The notes below the pieces were generated by a model that worked only from the letters and a program-made list of their open reading frames with translations, made no database searches and was not told the origin of the DNA. The position numbers and the translations under genes were made by a program. Below are positions 1 through 6,725 of a stretch of DNA of 13,221 bases, one piece after another. How positions within the stretch are numbered: the first letter of the stretch is position 1; each line of letters starts with the position of its first letter. Location: assembly GCA_900314165.1 (NCBI GenBank), contig OMUE01000134.1, positions 1 to 13,221 on the forward strand. Direction: 5' to 3'. This DNA comes from an uncultured Acidaminococcus sp. (GTDB lineage: Bacteria > Bacillota_C > Negativicutes > Acidaminococcales > Acidaminococcaceae).

Positions 1-31
1 ATCCGTCTTTAATAATTGTGTATTTTGTCAC
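1..31 (-). CDS. 5' end of an unidentified gene (GTG start), truncated by the window edge
   Basis: Only the first ten codons are visible, reading MTKYTIIKDG if the GTG at 29-31 initiates. The case for a real start is its signals: a GGAGG Shine-Dalgarno sequence lies 7 bases upstream of the GTG, and a promoter lies just upstream of that (58-87). It follows the prfC-glycosyltransferase pair on the same strand, but its own promoter suggests at least partly independent expression. The product cannot be identified from ten residues. Confidence 0.5.
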   Translation of the reverse strand, partial: MTKYTIIKDG

Positions 32-57
32 AAGTCCACCTCCATACCTATCGGTTT

Positions 58-87
58 ATTATATTACATTACTAGGGGGTTTGTCTA
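58..87 (-). promoter_or_regulatory. Sigma-70-type promoter for the truncated left-edge gene
   Basis: On the minus strand a perfect TATAAT (58-63) lies 18 bases downstream of TAGACA (82-87), one mismatch from the TTGACA consensus. Initiation would be near position 51, leaving a leader of about 20 bases before the GTG start at 31, just enough to hold the ribosome binding site. Confidence 0.6.
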
Positions 88-151
88 ATGCTTCGTTGCT
101 GTTTTCGCGTTCCTCTTATAAGGGAATCCACGGAATATATGTAAGCCAATC

Positions 152-895
152 TTATTTCTTTCTTTTTGCTTCCAGCACCTTTAGCACAAACTTGGGCAAA
201 GCCATCATGCGGCCCAGACGGCTGGGCTGTTTATACAGGCGAAACAGCCATTCCAGGCTGGCGTCCTGCATCCATTTGGGAGCCCGTTCCACATGGCCGG
301 CCAGCACGTCAAAACTGCCGCCCAGGCCCATGCGCAGCACAGGCTTTAATTCCTCTTTATGGTCTCGTAGCCAATATTCCTGCTTGGGAGCCCCCAAAGC
401 AGTGAACAGAATGTCTGCTCCACTATCATTAATCTGTTTGATGATTGCAGGTTCATCTTCTTTGGAGAAATATCCATTCCGGGTACCCACAATCTGCACG
501 CCCGGATACCGTTTTTCTGCTTCCGCTTTTGCTGCTTCTGCAATGCCGGGAGCGGCGCCAAACAGGAACACCTTCCCCCCGTGGGAAGCCGTGTATTTCA
601 GGATTTCCAGAAACAGGTCATAGCCGGCAACCCGTTCCGGCACCTGGTAGCCCAGCTTCCGACCGGCCCATACTGTACCGGCTCCATCCGGAAGCACCAA
701 CTCTACGTTTTGCAGCAGGTCCATATATTCCGGACTCTCCAGGCACATCATGACGATTTCCGCATTGGCAGTGACTACCTGAGTCACCTGGCCCTGGTCC
801 ACCTGATCCATTACATAGGCAACTGCCTCTCCCATAGAAAAAGGAGTGACAGGAACTCCCAATATATCCATTACAGGCTTTTTTTCTTCAGCCAT
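152..895 (-). CDS. WecG/TagA/CpsF-family glycosyltransferase
   Basis: A 247-residue glycosyltransferase of the WecG/TagA/CpsF family (GT26), which transfers an N-acetylmannosamine-type sugar from UDP onto a lipid-linked acceptor at the inner face of the cytoplasmic membrane during cell-surface polysaccharide synthesis. Family marks are TAN around residue 42 (conserved Thr), LPDG.G..W at 68-76 with the conserved Asp70, GAPKQE at 168-173, and GGSFDVLAG...RAPKW...EWLFRL at 192-220, followed by the basic C-terminal tail typical of these membrane-associated enzymes. The ATG at 893-895 is chosen because AGGGGAG lies 6 bases before it; an upstream in-frame start at 997 would run into prfC. The gene begins 23 bases after the prfC stop and is probably cotranscribed with it. 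The exact sugar and acceptor cannot be told from the sequence. No terminator is visible after the stop. Confidence 0.9.
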   Translation of the reverse strand: MAEEKKPVMDILGVPVTPFSMGEAVAYVMDQVDQGQVTQVVTANAEIVMMCLESPEYMDLLQNVELVLPDGAGTVWAGRKLGYQVPERVAGYDLFLEILKYTASHGGKVFLFGAAPGIAEAAKAEAEKRYPGVQIVGTRNGYFSKEDEPAIIKQINDSGADILFTALGAPKQEYWLRDHKEELKPVLRMGLGGSFDVLAGHVERAPKWMQDASLEWLFRLYKQPSRLGRMMALPKFVLKVLEAKRKK

Positions 896-901
896 GGTCC
901 A

Positions 902-908
902 CTCCCCT
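902..908 (-). promoter_or_regulatory. Ribosome binding site deciding the glycosyltransferase start
   Basis: AGGGGAG on the minus strand, 6 bases upstream of the ATG at 895, in the short gap after the prfC stop. It supports the internal ATG rather than the longer in-frame start at 997. Confidence 0.6.
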
Positions 909-918
909 GTTCCATTAT

Positions 919-2529
919 TTAGATTGCCCGGGCCTCGCTGGGTACGGACGTAAAGTTGATGCCGGGATTCCGTTCCAGAATCCAGTTCAGGTTCCATTCG
1001 TTGGATACCAGAATGACGGGACGGCTCAGTTTATCATAGACCAGCATGCCGTTGTCCAGGCCCTTGATATTGCGGATATCGTCCGGATTGTCCGCATAGA
1101 CCCAGCGGGCTACGCTGTAAGGCAGCTGATCCATCTGCAGTTTCGCATTGTATTCGTTCAGCAGTCTATATTCCAGCACTTCCAGCTGCAGGACGCCGAC
1201 GACGCCGACTACAAAGGCTTCCATACCGATATTCTTCTGCCGGAACACCTGGATGGCCCCTTCCTGGGCCAGTTGGATAATGCCCTTTTCAAACTGCTTC
1301 CGCTTCATAGAATCTTTCGGCTGGACTTTAGCAAAGATTTCCGGTGGGAAGATAGGGAAATCTTCAAACTGGATTTTGTTTTTCTCATTGCACAAGGTAT
1401 CCCCGATGGTGAAGACTCCGGGATCAAATACGCCGATAATATCACCAGGATAGGCTTCTTCCACACTGGTCCGTTCTTGGGCCATGAATTGCTGGGGTTG
1501 AGCCAGCTTGATGGGTTTGCCGCTTTGCAGGTGATATACCGTCATGCCCTTTTCAAACACGCCGGAGCAGATGCGCATAAAGGAAATCCGGTCCCTGTGA
1601 GCAGGGTTCATATTGGCCTGAATTTTGAAGATAAAGGCACTGAAATCCGGATCGGTAGGGTTGACCAGGCCGCCGTCCTTCAGTTTCCGGGGCTGAGGCA
1701 TAGGGCTCAGTTCCAGGAACTTTTCCAGGAAGCTGCGGACACCAAAGTTCGTCATAGCGGAGCCGAAGAACATAGGTGTCAATTCCCCGGCATCTACCCG
1801 GTCCAGGTCGAACTCGTCGCCGGCCAGATCCAACAGCTCAATATCATCTATGAGGTTCTGGTAATTAGCTTCCCCAATGGCTTCCCGGATGGCAGGATCA
1901 TCCAGGCTGCCCGTAGTAGATTTCAGGATCTTGGAACCATGGCTGCTGTCATTGTCAAACAGTTCCACCTGTTTTTTCAGGCGGTCATACACACCGATAT
2001 AGTGACCGTCCACACCAATAGGCCAGTTAATAGGATAGGCATTGATGTGCAGGACTTTTTCTATTTCGTCCATCAGATCCATAGGAGCCCGGCCGTAGCG
2101 GTCCAGTTTGTTCACGAAGGTAAAGATGGGCAGCTTCCGGCGGTGGCAGACCCAGAACAGTTTCTTGGTCTGAGGTTCCACGCCTTTTGCTGCATCGATC
2201 AGCATGACGGCACTGTCTGCAGCAATCAGAGTCCGGTACGTATCTTCCGAGAAATCCTGGTGACCGGGAGTATCCAGGATATTTACCCGGTAGCCATCGT
2301 AGTCAAATTGCAGTACGGATGAGGTAACGGAAATCCCTCTCTGTTTTTCAATTTCCATCCAGTCGGATACGGCATGCCGGTTGGCCTTTCTGGATTTTAC
2401 GGAGCCTGCCAGATGGATGGCGCCCCCATATAACAATAATTTCTCAGTCAGTGTCGTTTTACCGGCATCCGGGTGAGAAATAATGGCAAAGGTTCTTCTT
2501 TTCGCAATCTTATCCTGCAACTCAGACAT
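919..2529 (-). CDS. prfC: Peptide chain release factor 3 (RF3)
   Basis: Translational GTPase of 536 residues that removes RF1 or RF2 from the ribosome after peptide release. The G domain is clear: P-loop SHPDAGKTT (residues 18-26), the RGISVTSSV switch segment (64-72), DTPGH (86-90) and NKLD (140-143). The N-terminus closely follows E. coli RF3 (AKRRTFAIISHPDAGKTT). The length is normal for RF3 and much shorter than EF-G, and the sequence after the G domain is RF3-like. The ATG at 2527-2529 is preferred over an upstream in-frame ATG at 2559 because AGGAGG lies 10 bases before it and because it fits the family N-terminus. The glycosyltransferase gene follows after 23 bases. A tRNA terminator separates prfC from the tRNA gene upstream, so prfC probably has its own promoter near 2604. 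Confidence 0.96.
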   Translation of the reverse strand: MSELQDKIAKRRTFAIISHPDAGKTTLTEKLLLYGGAIHLAGSVKSRKANRHAVSDWMEIEKQRGISVTSSVLQFDYDGYRVNILDTPGHQDFSEDTYRTLIAADSAVMLIDAAKGVEPQTKKLFWVCHRRKLPIFTFVNKLDRYGRAPMDLMDEIEKVLHINAYPINWPIGVDGHYIGVYDRLKKQVELFDNDSSHGSKILKSTTGSLDDPAIREAIGEANYQNLIDDIELLDLAGDEFDLDRVDAGELTPMFFGSAMTNFGVRSFLEKFLELSPMPQPRKLKDGGLVNPTDPDFSAFIFKIQANMNPAHRDRISFMRICSGVFEKGMTVYHLQSGKPIKLAQPQQFMAQERTSVEEAYPGDIIGVFDPGVFTIGDTLCNEKNKIQFEDFPIFPPEIFAKVQPKDSMKRKQFEKGIIQLAQEGAIQVFRQKNIGMEAFVVGVVGVLQLEVLEYRLLNEYNAKLQMDQLPYSVARWVYADNPDDIRNIKGLDNGMLVYDKLSRPVILVSNEWNLNWILERNPGINFTSVPSEARAI

Positions 2530-2539
2530 GCAACTCGTG

Positions 2540-2545
2540 CCTCCT
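2540..2545 (-). promoter_or_regulatory. Ribosome binding site of prfC
   Basis: Perfect AGGAGG on the minus strand, 10 bases upstream of the ATG at 2529. It marks that ATG as the start of RF3. Confidence 0.6.
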
Positions 2546-2603
2546 ACACTGCCCGGCACCCTGGCCGGAAATCGGGTAATGATTGATGGTTTTGTTTTCT
2601 AAC

Positions 2604-2609
2604 ATTATA
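2604..2609 (-). promoter_or_regulatory. Candidate -10 element for prfC
   Basis: A perfect TATAAT on the minus strand between the tRNA terminator and prfC. I see no convincing -35 at 16-18 bases; the expected position falls in the T-tract and stem of the terminator. Transcription would start near 2597, with a leader of about 70 bases. Confidence 0.35.
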
Positions 2610-2621
2610 TATTGTGGCATG

Positions 2622-2654
2622 AAAAAACGCCACAAAGATTACCTTTGTGGCGTT
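2622..2654 (-). terminator. Intrinsic terminator after tRNA-Pro
   Basis: On the minus strand a perfect 12-base-pair stem (AACGCCACAAAG with CTTTGTGGCGTT, loop GTAAT) runs directly into a run of six T (2622-2627). It begins 13 bases after the encoded CCA end of the tRNA. This is a textbook Rho-independent terminator. Confidence 0.9.
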
Positions 2655-2667
2655 CCGTTTAATTAAA

Positions 2668-2744
2668 TGGTCGGAGCGGCGAGATTCGAACTCACGACCT
2701 CTTCCACCCCAAGGAAGCGCGCTACCAAACTGCGCTACGCCCCG
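2668..2744 (-). tRNA. tRNA-Pro (anticodon GGG)
   Basis: A 77-base cloverleaf read on the minus strand. The 7-base-pair acceptor stem pairs CGGGGCG with CGCTCCG (one G-T wobble), followed by discriminator A and an encoded CCA (2668-2670). The D arm is GCGC-AGTTTGGTA-GCGC. The anticodon stem CTTCC/GGAAG closes the loop TTGGGGT, giving anticodon GGG at 2708-2710. The T arm is GTGAG-TTCGAAT-CTCGC. GGG reads the proline codons CCC and CCU. It is a single-gene transcript with its own promoter and terminator. Confidence 0.95.
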
Positions 2745-2756
2745 AACACGAGTATT

Positions 2757-2785
2757 AGTATACCTCTGGAAGTGTAACAAGTCAA
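2757..2785 (-). promoter_or_regulatory. Promoter of tRNA-Pro
   Basis: On the minus strand TTGACT (2780-2785) and TATACT (2757-2762) are separated by exactly 17 bases, each one mismatch from the consensus hexamers. The predicted start is about 6 bases upstream of the mature tRNA 5' end. Confidence 0.75.
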
Positions 2786-2833
2786 GCACTTTTTTAAAAT
2801 TTAGGGAAGATGAAAGTGGGAAGAGGCTTTACA

Positions 2834-2883
2834 GGGCTCCACAGGCGATATTTTCAGCTACGCTGAAAAATCTGGTAGAGCCC
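2834..2883. other. Long nested hairpin without a T-tract
   Basis: A 50-base near-palindrome. The outer arms GGGCTCCAC (2834-2842) and GTAGAGCCC (2875-2883) pair over 9 positions with one wobble. An inner stem pairs TTTTCAGC with GCTGAAAA around a 3-base loop TAC, extended by GAT/ATC across a bulge. It lies downstream of the hypothetical gene at 2939-3379 and upstream of the tRNA promoter. Neither strand has a T-run after it, so it is not a standard intrinsic terminator. A repeated palindromic element, an RNA-processing signal or a small RNA segment are all possible. Confidence 0.5.
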
Positions 2884-2938
2884 CTACGACAAACACAGCT
2901 CTAACCCTTGACAACAGGTTCTATCATCTACACTCAAG

Positions 2939-3379
2939 TTACTCAACTATTCCCAGCAACTGTTTCAGTTTGCTATAATTCCGAGGAAAGGCATTTTCGC
3001 CGCTGAACACGATGACTCGTTCACTGCCATCGCAGGTCAGGGTCAGCTTCCAGCTCATGCCGTCGGACACAGCATAGCCAATAGGCGTATAGTGTTTTTT
3101 CCACTGCTCCAAATGCAGATCCAGCAGTCCGTTTATGAATTCGTCTTTTGTCAGGGCAAAATCTGCCTGGGGCGCCGGTTTCGGTGTTTCCAGTGTCTCC
3201 ACAGACTGTTTGATTTTATCCCCTTCCACCGTAAAAGACCAGGTGGATACGTTTGTCAGGAAGCTGTGTTCTTCCAAAGTCAGCTTCGTCAGATTTCCCA
3301 GAGCCAGCCGCAGCTGTACGCCTCTGGAATTTGCCCAGGAATGGGCTGTCTTCTTAAATAAACCTTGAGTCATCGCCAT
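2939..3379 (-). CDS. Hypothetical protein, 146 residues
   Basis: I do not recognise this protein. It is predicted soluble, with no signal peptide or membrane segment. The N-terminal part alternates hydrophobic and polar residues (VQLRLALGNLTKLTLEEHSF, then STWSFTVEGDKI), suggesting beta strands. A Pro/Thr-rich segment at about 63-72 (LETPKPAPQA) precedes a helical segment with LHLEQWKKHY. The C-terminal part reads WKLTLTCDGSERVIVFSGENAFPRNYSKLKQLLG, resembling the end of small uncharacterised proteins that finish with a strand, a Pro-Arg-Asn turn and a helix. The gene stands alone with its own promoter (3439-3468), and AAAGGAAG lies 10 bases before the ATG. A second in-frame ATG two codons later is also possible. 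It is divergent from the tetrapyrrole operon, with 238 bases between the two starts. Confidence 0.8.
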   Translation of the reverse strand: MAMTQGLFKKTAHSWANSRGVQLRLALGNLTKLTLEEHSFLTNVSTWSFTVEGDKIKQSVETLETPKPAPQADFALTKDEFINGLLDLHLEQWKKHYTPIGYAVSDGMSWKLTLTCDGSERVIVFSGENAFPRNYSKLKQLLGIVE

Positions 3380-3438
3380 AGCCCCATTGCTTCCTTTCTG
3401 TAAGTAAAAGAAAAAAATTGCAGGATTCCCCTATTTAT

Positions 3439-3468
3439 ATTGTACCTATTCTTACCCGTTTTAAGCAA
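3439..3468 (-). promoter_or_regulatory. Promoter of the hypothetical gene at 2939-3379
   Basis: On the minus strand TTGCTT (3463-3468) and TACAAT (3439-3444) are spaced by 18 bases. The AT-rich leader that follows ends in AAAGGAAG (3390-3397) before the ATG at 3379. Confidence 0.55.
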
Positions 3469-3531
3469 GTAGATAGTTATTTTTCTTTTTGATAGCTGCG
3501 ATTCTTAACTGCCCCATCCCTTTCCATTTTA

Positions 3532-3561
3532 TTGCTCACATATCCCTATATGTCGTATAAT
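3532..3561 (+). promoter_or_regulatory. Candidate promoter of the tetrapyrrole operon
   Basis: A perfect TATAAT at 3556-3561 lies 18 bases downstream of TTGCTC (3532-3537), a weak -35 that keeps the TTG. The predicted start near 3568 leaves a leader of about 50 bases to the first ATG at 3618. A weak -35 with a perfect -10 is compatible with a regulated promoter; the spacer holds an inverted repeat listed separately. Confidence 0.55.
3538..3553. promoter_or_regulatory. Candidate operator: inverted repeat in the promoter spacer
   Basis: ACATAT-CCCT-ATATGT, a perfect 6-base inverted repeat with a 4-base centre, occupies the space between the -35 and -10 of the tetrapyrrole operon promoter. The position and size fit a dimeric regulator, but the motif does not match a box I can name, and short AT-rich palindromes can arise by chance. 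Confidence 0.35.
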
Positions 3562-3617
3562 AGTGTTAAATTTTCCTATAAAGTTTCCCTTATTACAATT
3601 TTTTTCGGGAGGCATCT

Positions 3618-4277
3618 ATGTATCCTGTCAATATTTTATTAGATCATAAACCGGTGTTGGTATTGGGCGGTGGAACAGTGGCCCTGCAGAAAGTAAAAAG
3701 CCTCCTGGCGGCTCAGGCTGCCGTAACCCTCATTGCTCCGACTCTGTGTCCGGAGCTCATGCACCTTTCCGCATTGAAACAGCTGGAATGGCTGCCAAAA
3801 GAATATACGCCCGGGGATGAAAAAGGATATTTCCTGCTCATTTGTGCTACAGATGACCAGGACGTCAACGAACGGGCAGCCCACAGAGCTCAGAAAAGAA
3901 GGATGCTGGTGAACGTAGTGGACAAGCCTCAGCTCAGCAACTGGACGTCTCCCTCTGTAATCCGCCAGGGAGATCTGGTAGTTACGATATCTACAAATGG
4001 CAAATCCCCTGCCCTATCCCGCTACCTGCGGCAGCAATGGGAAAAGCAGCTGACGCCGGAATATGCCAAATGGCTGGATGCTCTGGCAGAAGTCCGTACC
4101 TGTGCCCAGTATGCTCTGACCAGCCCTGAATTGCGGCAGGCCTATTGGCGTACGGCCCTGTCCCAGAAGCTCATGGATCTGGCGCTCAGCGGCCATATAG
4201 ATACGGCCCAAAAGATTCTGCTGGAAAAGCTGGATCTGTTCATAAAAGACAAGGGAGAGCGCCATGAGTCAGAATAA
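3618..4277 (+). CDS. Precorrin-2 dehydrogenase (siroheme synthase N-terminal type)
   Basis: A 219-residue NAD-dependent enzyme that oxidises precorrin-2 to sirohydrochlorin on the siroheme and cobalamin branch. It corresponds to the N-terminal half of CysG and to Met8p/SirC. The dinucleotide-binding loop GGGTVALQK is at residues 17-25 and the second strand TLIAP at 37-41. ICATDDQDVN (75-84) and NVVDKP (99-104) are family motifs; Asp102 aligns with the catalytic Asp of CysG. TNGKSPALSRYLR (126-138) follows, as in the family. The helical C-terminal domain is degenerate, so whether it also chelates iron is unclear. GGGAGG lies 5 bases before the ATG. As first gene of the operon it overlaps hemC by 14 bases, and its substrate is made by the CobA half of the fusion two genes downstream. 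Confidence 0.92.
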   Translation: MYPVNILLDHKPVLVLGGGTVALQKVKSLLAAQAAVTLIAPTLCPELMHLSALKQLEWLPKEYTPGDEKGYFLLICATDDQDVNERAAHRAQKRRMLVNVVDKPQLSNWTSPSVIRQGDLVVTISTNGKSPALSRYLRQQWEKQLTPEYAKWLDALAEVRTCAQYALTSPELRQAYWRTALSQKLMDLALSGHIDTAQKILLEKLDLFIKDKGERHESE

Positions 4278-5211
4278 ACCTTTTGTAATCGGCACAAGGC
4301 ATAGCAAACTGGCGCTTTGGCAGGCAGAAACTATAAAAGGAGCATTAGAGCAGCTATACCCCGGTTTGGAGGTTACACTTCAATTCGTAACGACTACGGG
4401 GGATAAAATACAGGATAAACCTCTGAGCCAGATTGGTGGCAAAGGCCTGTTTACAAAAGAATTAGAACAGGCCATGGAACAAGGAGCTGTCCATGCAGCT
4501 ATCCATAGCCTGAAGGACCTCCCCTACGAATTGCCTGCGGGCTTTGTGATTGGGGCTATTCCCCCTCGGGGCAGTGTGGAAGACGTGCTGGTCTCGAACC
4601 ACTACCCTTCTCTGGCCGAATTGCCTGAAGGGGCTGTGGTAGGCACGTCCAGTCTCAGACGCTCAGCTCAGCTTTTAGCCCTGCGGCCGGATCTGCAGAT
4701 TGTTTCCTTACGGGGCAATGTGGATACCAGGCTGAGAAAACTGGATGAAGGCCAATATGATGCCATCATCCTGGCAGCGGCAGGCCTGACCCGTTTGGGA
4801 CGTGGTGACAGGATCACAGAGATCCTGCCTGCCGATACTTTTATCCCGGCTGCCGGTCAGGGTGCTCTGGCTGTTGAAGTCTGTGAAAATAATTCCGAGG
4901 CCCTGGCCCTTGTTTCCCGCCTGAATGATCCAGGTGCGAGGTCAGAAGTCACTGCAGAACGGAATTTTTCCGCGGCCATCGGTGGCAGCTGCCAGATTCC
5001 TGCCGGCTGCTATGCCAGCCTGGACGGTGAAACTCTTCACCTGACAGCTGTGGTAGCCTCTCCTGATGGAAAACGGCTGGTGAGAAAATCACTTACAGGT
5101 GCAGCCAAGGATGCTGCAGAGCTAGGTCAGATCCTTGCCCGGCAGGTGCTGACAGGAGGAGGCAATACGATCTTAGAAGCGCTGCATGGTAAGAAGGAGG
5201 ATAGCCTATGA
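4264..5211 (+). CDS. hemC: Porphobilinogen deaminase (hydroxymethylbilane synthase)
   Basis: A 315-residue enzyme that joins four porphobilinogens into hydroxymethylbilane in the cytosol. The family signatures occur in order: IGTRHSKLALWQA (9-21), GDKIQDKPLSQIGGKGLFTKEL (46-67), HSLKDLP (81-87) with the catalytic Asp85, GTSSLRRSAQ (127-136), SLRGNVDTRL (148-157), AAGQGALAVE (196-205), and GGSCQIPAG (240-248), where Cys243 carries the dipyrromethane cofactor. The length is typical. The ATG lies inside the end of the preceding gene (14-base overlap), with GGGAG 6 bases upstream, indicating translational coupling. The stop overlaps the next start as ATGA. Confidence 0.97.
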   Translation: MSQNKPFVIGTRHSKLALWQAETIKGALEQLYPGLEVTLQFVTTTGDKIQDKPLSQIGGKGLFTKELEQAMEQGAVHAAIHSLKDLPYELPAGFVIGAIPPRGSVEDVLVSNHYPSLAELPEGAVVGTSSLRRSAQLLALRPDLQIVSLRGNVDTRLRKLDEGQYDAIILAAAGLTRLGRGDRITEILPADTFIPAAGQGALAVEVCENNSEALALVSRLNDPGARSEVTAERNFSAAIGGSCQIPAGCYASLDGETLHLTAVVASPDGKRLVRKSLTGAAKDAAELGQILARQVLTGGGNTILEALHGKKEDSL

Positions 5212-6725
5212 CTGGTAAGGTCTTTCTTGTAGGAGCAGGACCTGGGGACTGGCGACTGCTGACTCTGCGAGGCAAAGAGCTGTTGGAAATAGCCGATGTG
5301 GTGGTTACAGACCATCTGTCCAGTCCCCGCCTCCTTTCCTTCTGCAAAGATACCGCAGAGTGTATCTACGTGGGTAAAAGGGCTGATCATCATACCCTGC
5401 CCCAGGAAGAGATCAACAAGTTATTAATAGAAAAAGCTAAAGCCGGCCACAAAGTTGTCCGCCTGAAAGGCGGGGATCCATTCGTCTTTGGCCGTGGCGG
5501 TGAAGAAGGGGCAGCTCTTCAGGCCGCAGGCATCCCTTTCGAAATCGTGCCCGGCATCAGTTCGGCACTGGCCGTTCCTGCCTATGCAGGAATTCCGGTG
5601 ACGGACAGAAGCTGCGCTTCGTCTTTTGCAGTGATTACAGGCCATGAACGGCCGGACAAAGACCACTCGTCCCTCCGTTGGGACAAACTGGCTGGTGCTG
5701 TGGATACGCTGGTCTTTCTTATGGGGGTCAGGAATCTGCCGTCCATCACGGCAAATCTTATTAAGTATGGCCGCTGTCCGGACACCCCCTGCGCCCTGAT
5801 CCGTTGGGGTACATTGGGTATCCAAAAGACACTGGTTACTACGCTGGGGAAAGCAGCAGAGGATGCCGCTAAGGCCAACCTGCGGCCTCCAGCGGTATTT
5901 ATTGTAGGGGATGTAGTTCATCGTCGTAAAGAGCTGCAATGGTTTGAAACAAAGCCCCTTTTCGGACTGCGCATTGCTGTTACCCGGAGCCACCAACAGG
6001 CATCCAGGCTCAGTGCCATGCTGGAAGACCTGGGAGCCTGCGCTATAGAGGTTCCTACCATCCGTCTGGTAGATCCTCCGGACAACTATCGGGCTTTGGA
6101 TGAGGCTGTCACTCACCTGTCCAGGTATTCCTGGCTCGTATTTTCCAGCCATAACGGAGTGCAGAGGTTTTTCGCACGGCTGCAACAGTATAATCTGGAT
6201 AGCCGCGCCCTGGGCGGACTAAAGATCGCCGCCATCGGCAGTGCTACGGCCCGTCATCTGGAACAGTATGGCATCCGGGCCGATTTGGTGCCCCCTTCCT
6301 TTCGTTCAGAAGCATTGGCAGAAGCCTTGGTACCCAGGCTGACAGAAAGTGACCGAGTGTTGTGGATCCGTTCCCAAAAGGCCCGCCCCATATTGGAGGA
6401 GGCCCTCCAGGCCAGAAGGATTCCCTATGACGGCGTCATTGCTTACGCCCCTGTGCCGGCTTTGGAAAATAAAGAACGGCTTTGCAGCCTTTTGAAAGCG
6501 GGGGAACTTGACTATATCACTTTAACCAGTGCGTCCACTGTGACATCGCTGCTGACTTTGTTAGAATCGGACAAAGACCTTTTGGACCGTGTGTCCCTGG
6601 CTTGTATCGGTCCCGTGACCGCAGAAGCCTGCACCCGAAACGGCCTTAACCCTGCCGTTGTGGCAGATACGTACACCCTGCAAGGGTTGGTGCAGAAACT
6701 TGTAGAAGGGAGAATTTCAAAATGA
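5208..6725 (+). CDS. cobA-hemD: Fused uroporphyrinogen-III C-methyltransferase and uroporphyrinogen-III synthase
   Basis: A 505-residue two-domain protein. Residues 1 to about 245 are the SAM-dependent methyltransferase (CobA/SUMT), which adds two methyl groups to uroporphyrinogen III to give precorrin-2: VGAGPGD (8-14), RLKGGDPFVFGRGGEE (85-100), VPGISSA (114-120), TDRSCASSFAVITGH (132-146) and FLMGV (170-174). Residues about 250-505 are HemD, which cyclises hydroxymethylbilane with D-ring inversion: IAVTRSHQQASRLSAMLEDLGA (256-277), VFSSHNGVQRFF (311-322), IAAIGSATA, and a late TLTSASTVTSL. HemD is poorly conserved, but these marks and the position after hemC make it firm. The fusion is a known arrangement in Firmicutes and links ring closure with the siroheme/cobalamin branch. 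AAGGAGG is 7 bases before the ATG, and both ends share 4-base ATGA overlaps with hemC and hemB. Confidence 0.96.
   Translation: MTGKVFLVGAGPGDWRLLTLRGKELLEIADVVVTDHLSSPRLLSFCKDTAECIYVGKRADHHTLPQEEINKLLIEKAKAGHKVVRLKGGDPFVFGRGGEEGAALQAAGIPFEIVPGISSALAVPAYAGIPVTDRSCASSFAVITGHERPDKDHSSLRWDKLAGAVDTLVFLMGVRNLPSITANLIKYGRCPDTPCALIRWGTLGIQKTLVTTLGKAAEDAAKANLRPPAVFIVGDVVHRRKELQWFETKPLFGLRIAVTRSHQQASRLSAMLEDLGACAIEVPTIRLVDPPDNYRALDEAVTHLSRYSWLVFSSHNGVQRFFARLQQYNLDSRALGGLKIAAIGSATARHLEQYGIRADLVPPSFRSEALAEALVPRLTESDRVLWIRSQKARPILEEALQARRIPYDGVIAYAPVPALENKERLCSLLKAGELDYITLTSASTVTSLLTLLESDKDLLDRVSLACIGPVTAEACTRNGLNPAVVADTYTLQGLVQKLVEGRISK

Noticed and set aside
1273..2322. A long open frame (349 codons) on the plus strand
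   Set aside because: It is fully antisense to prfC, has no ribosome binding site or family motif, and its composition is what the reverse of a GC-biased coding frame gives.
2908..2913. A perfect TTGACA -35 hexamer on the plus strand
   Set aside because: No -10 lies at 16-18 bases; the nearest TATCAT is far too close, and no plus-strand gene follows.
5424..6185. A 253-codon open frame on the minus strand
   Set aside because: It is antisense to the cobA-hemD fusion, which is certain from its motifs; there is no start signal.
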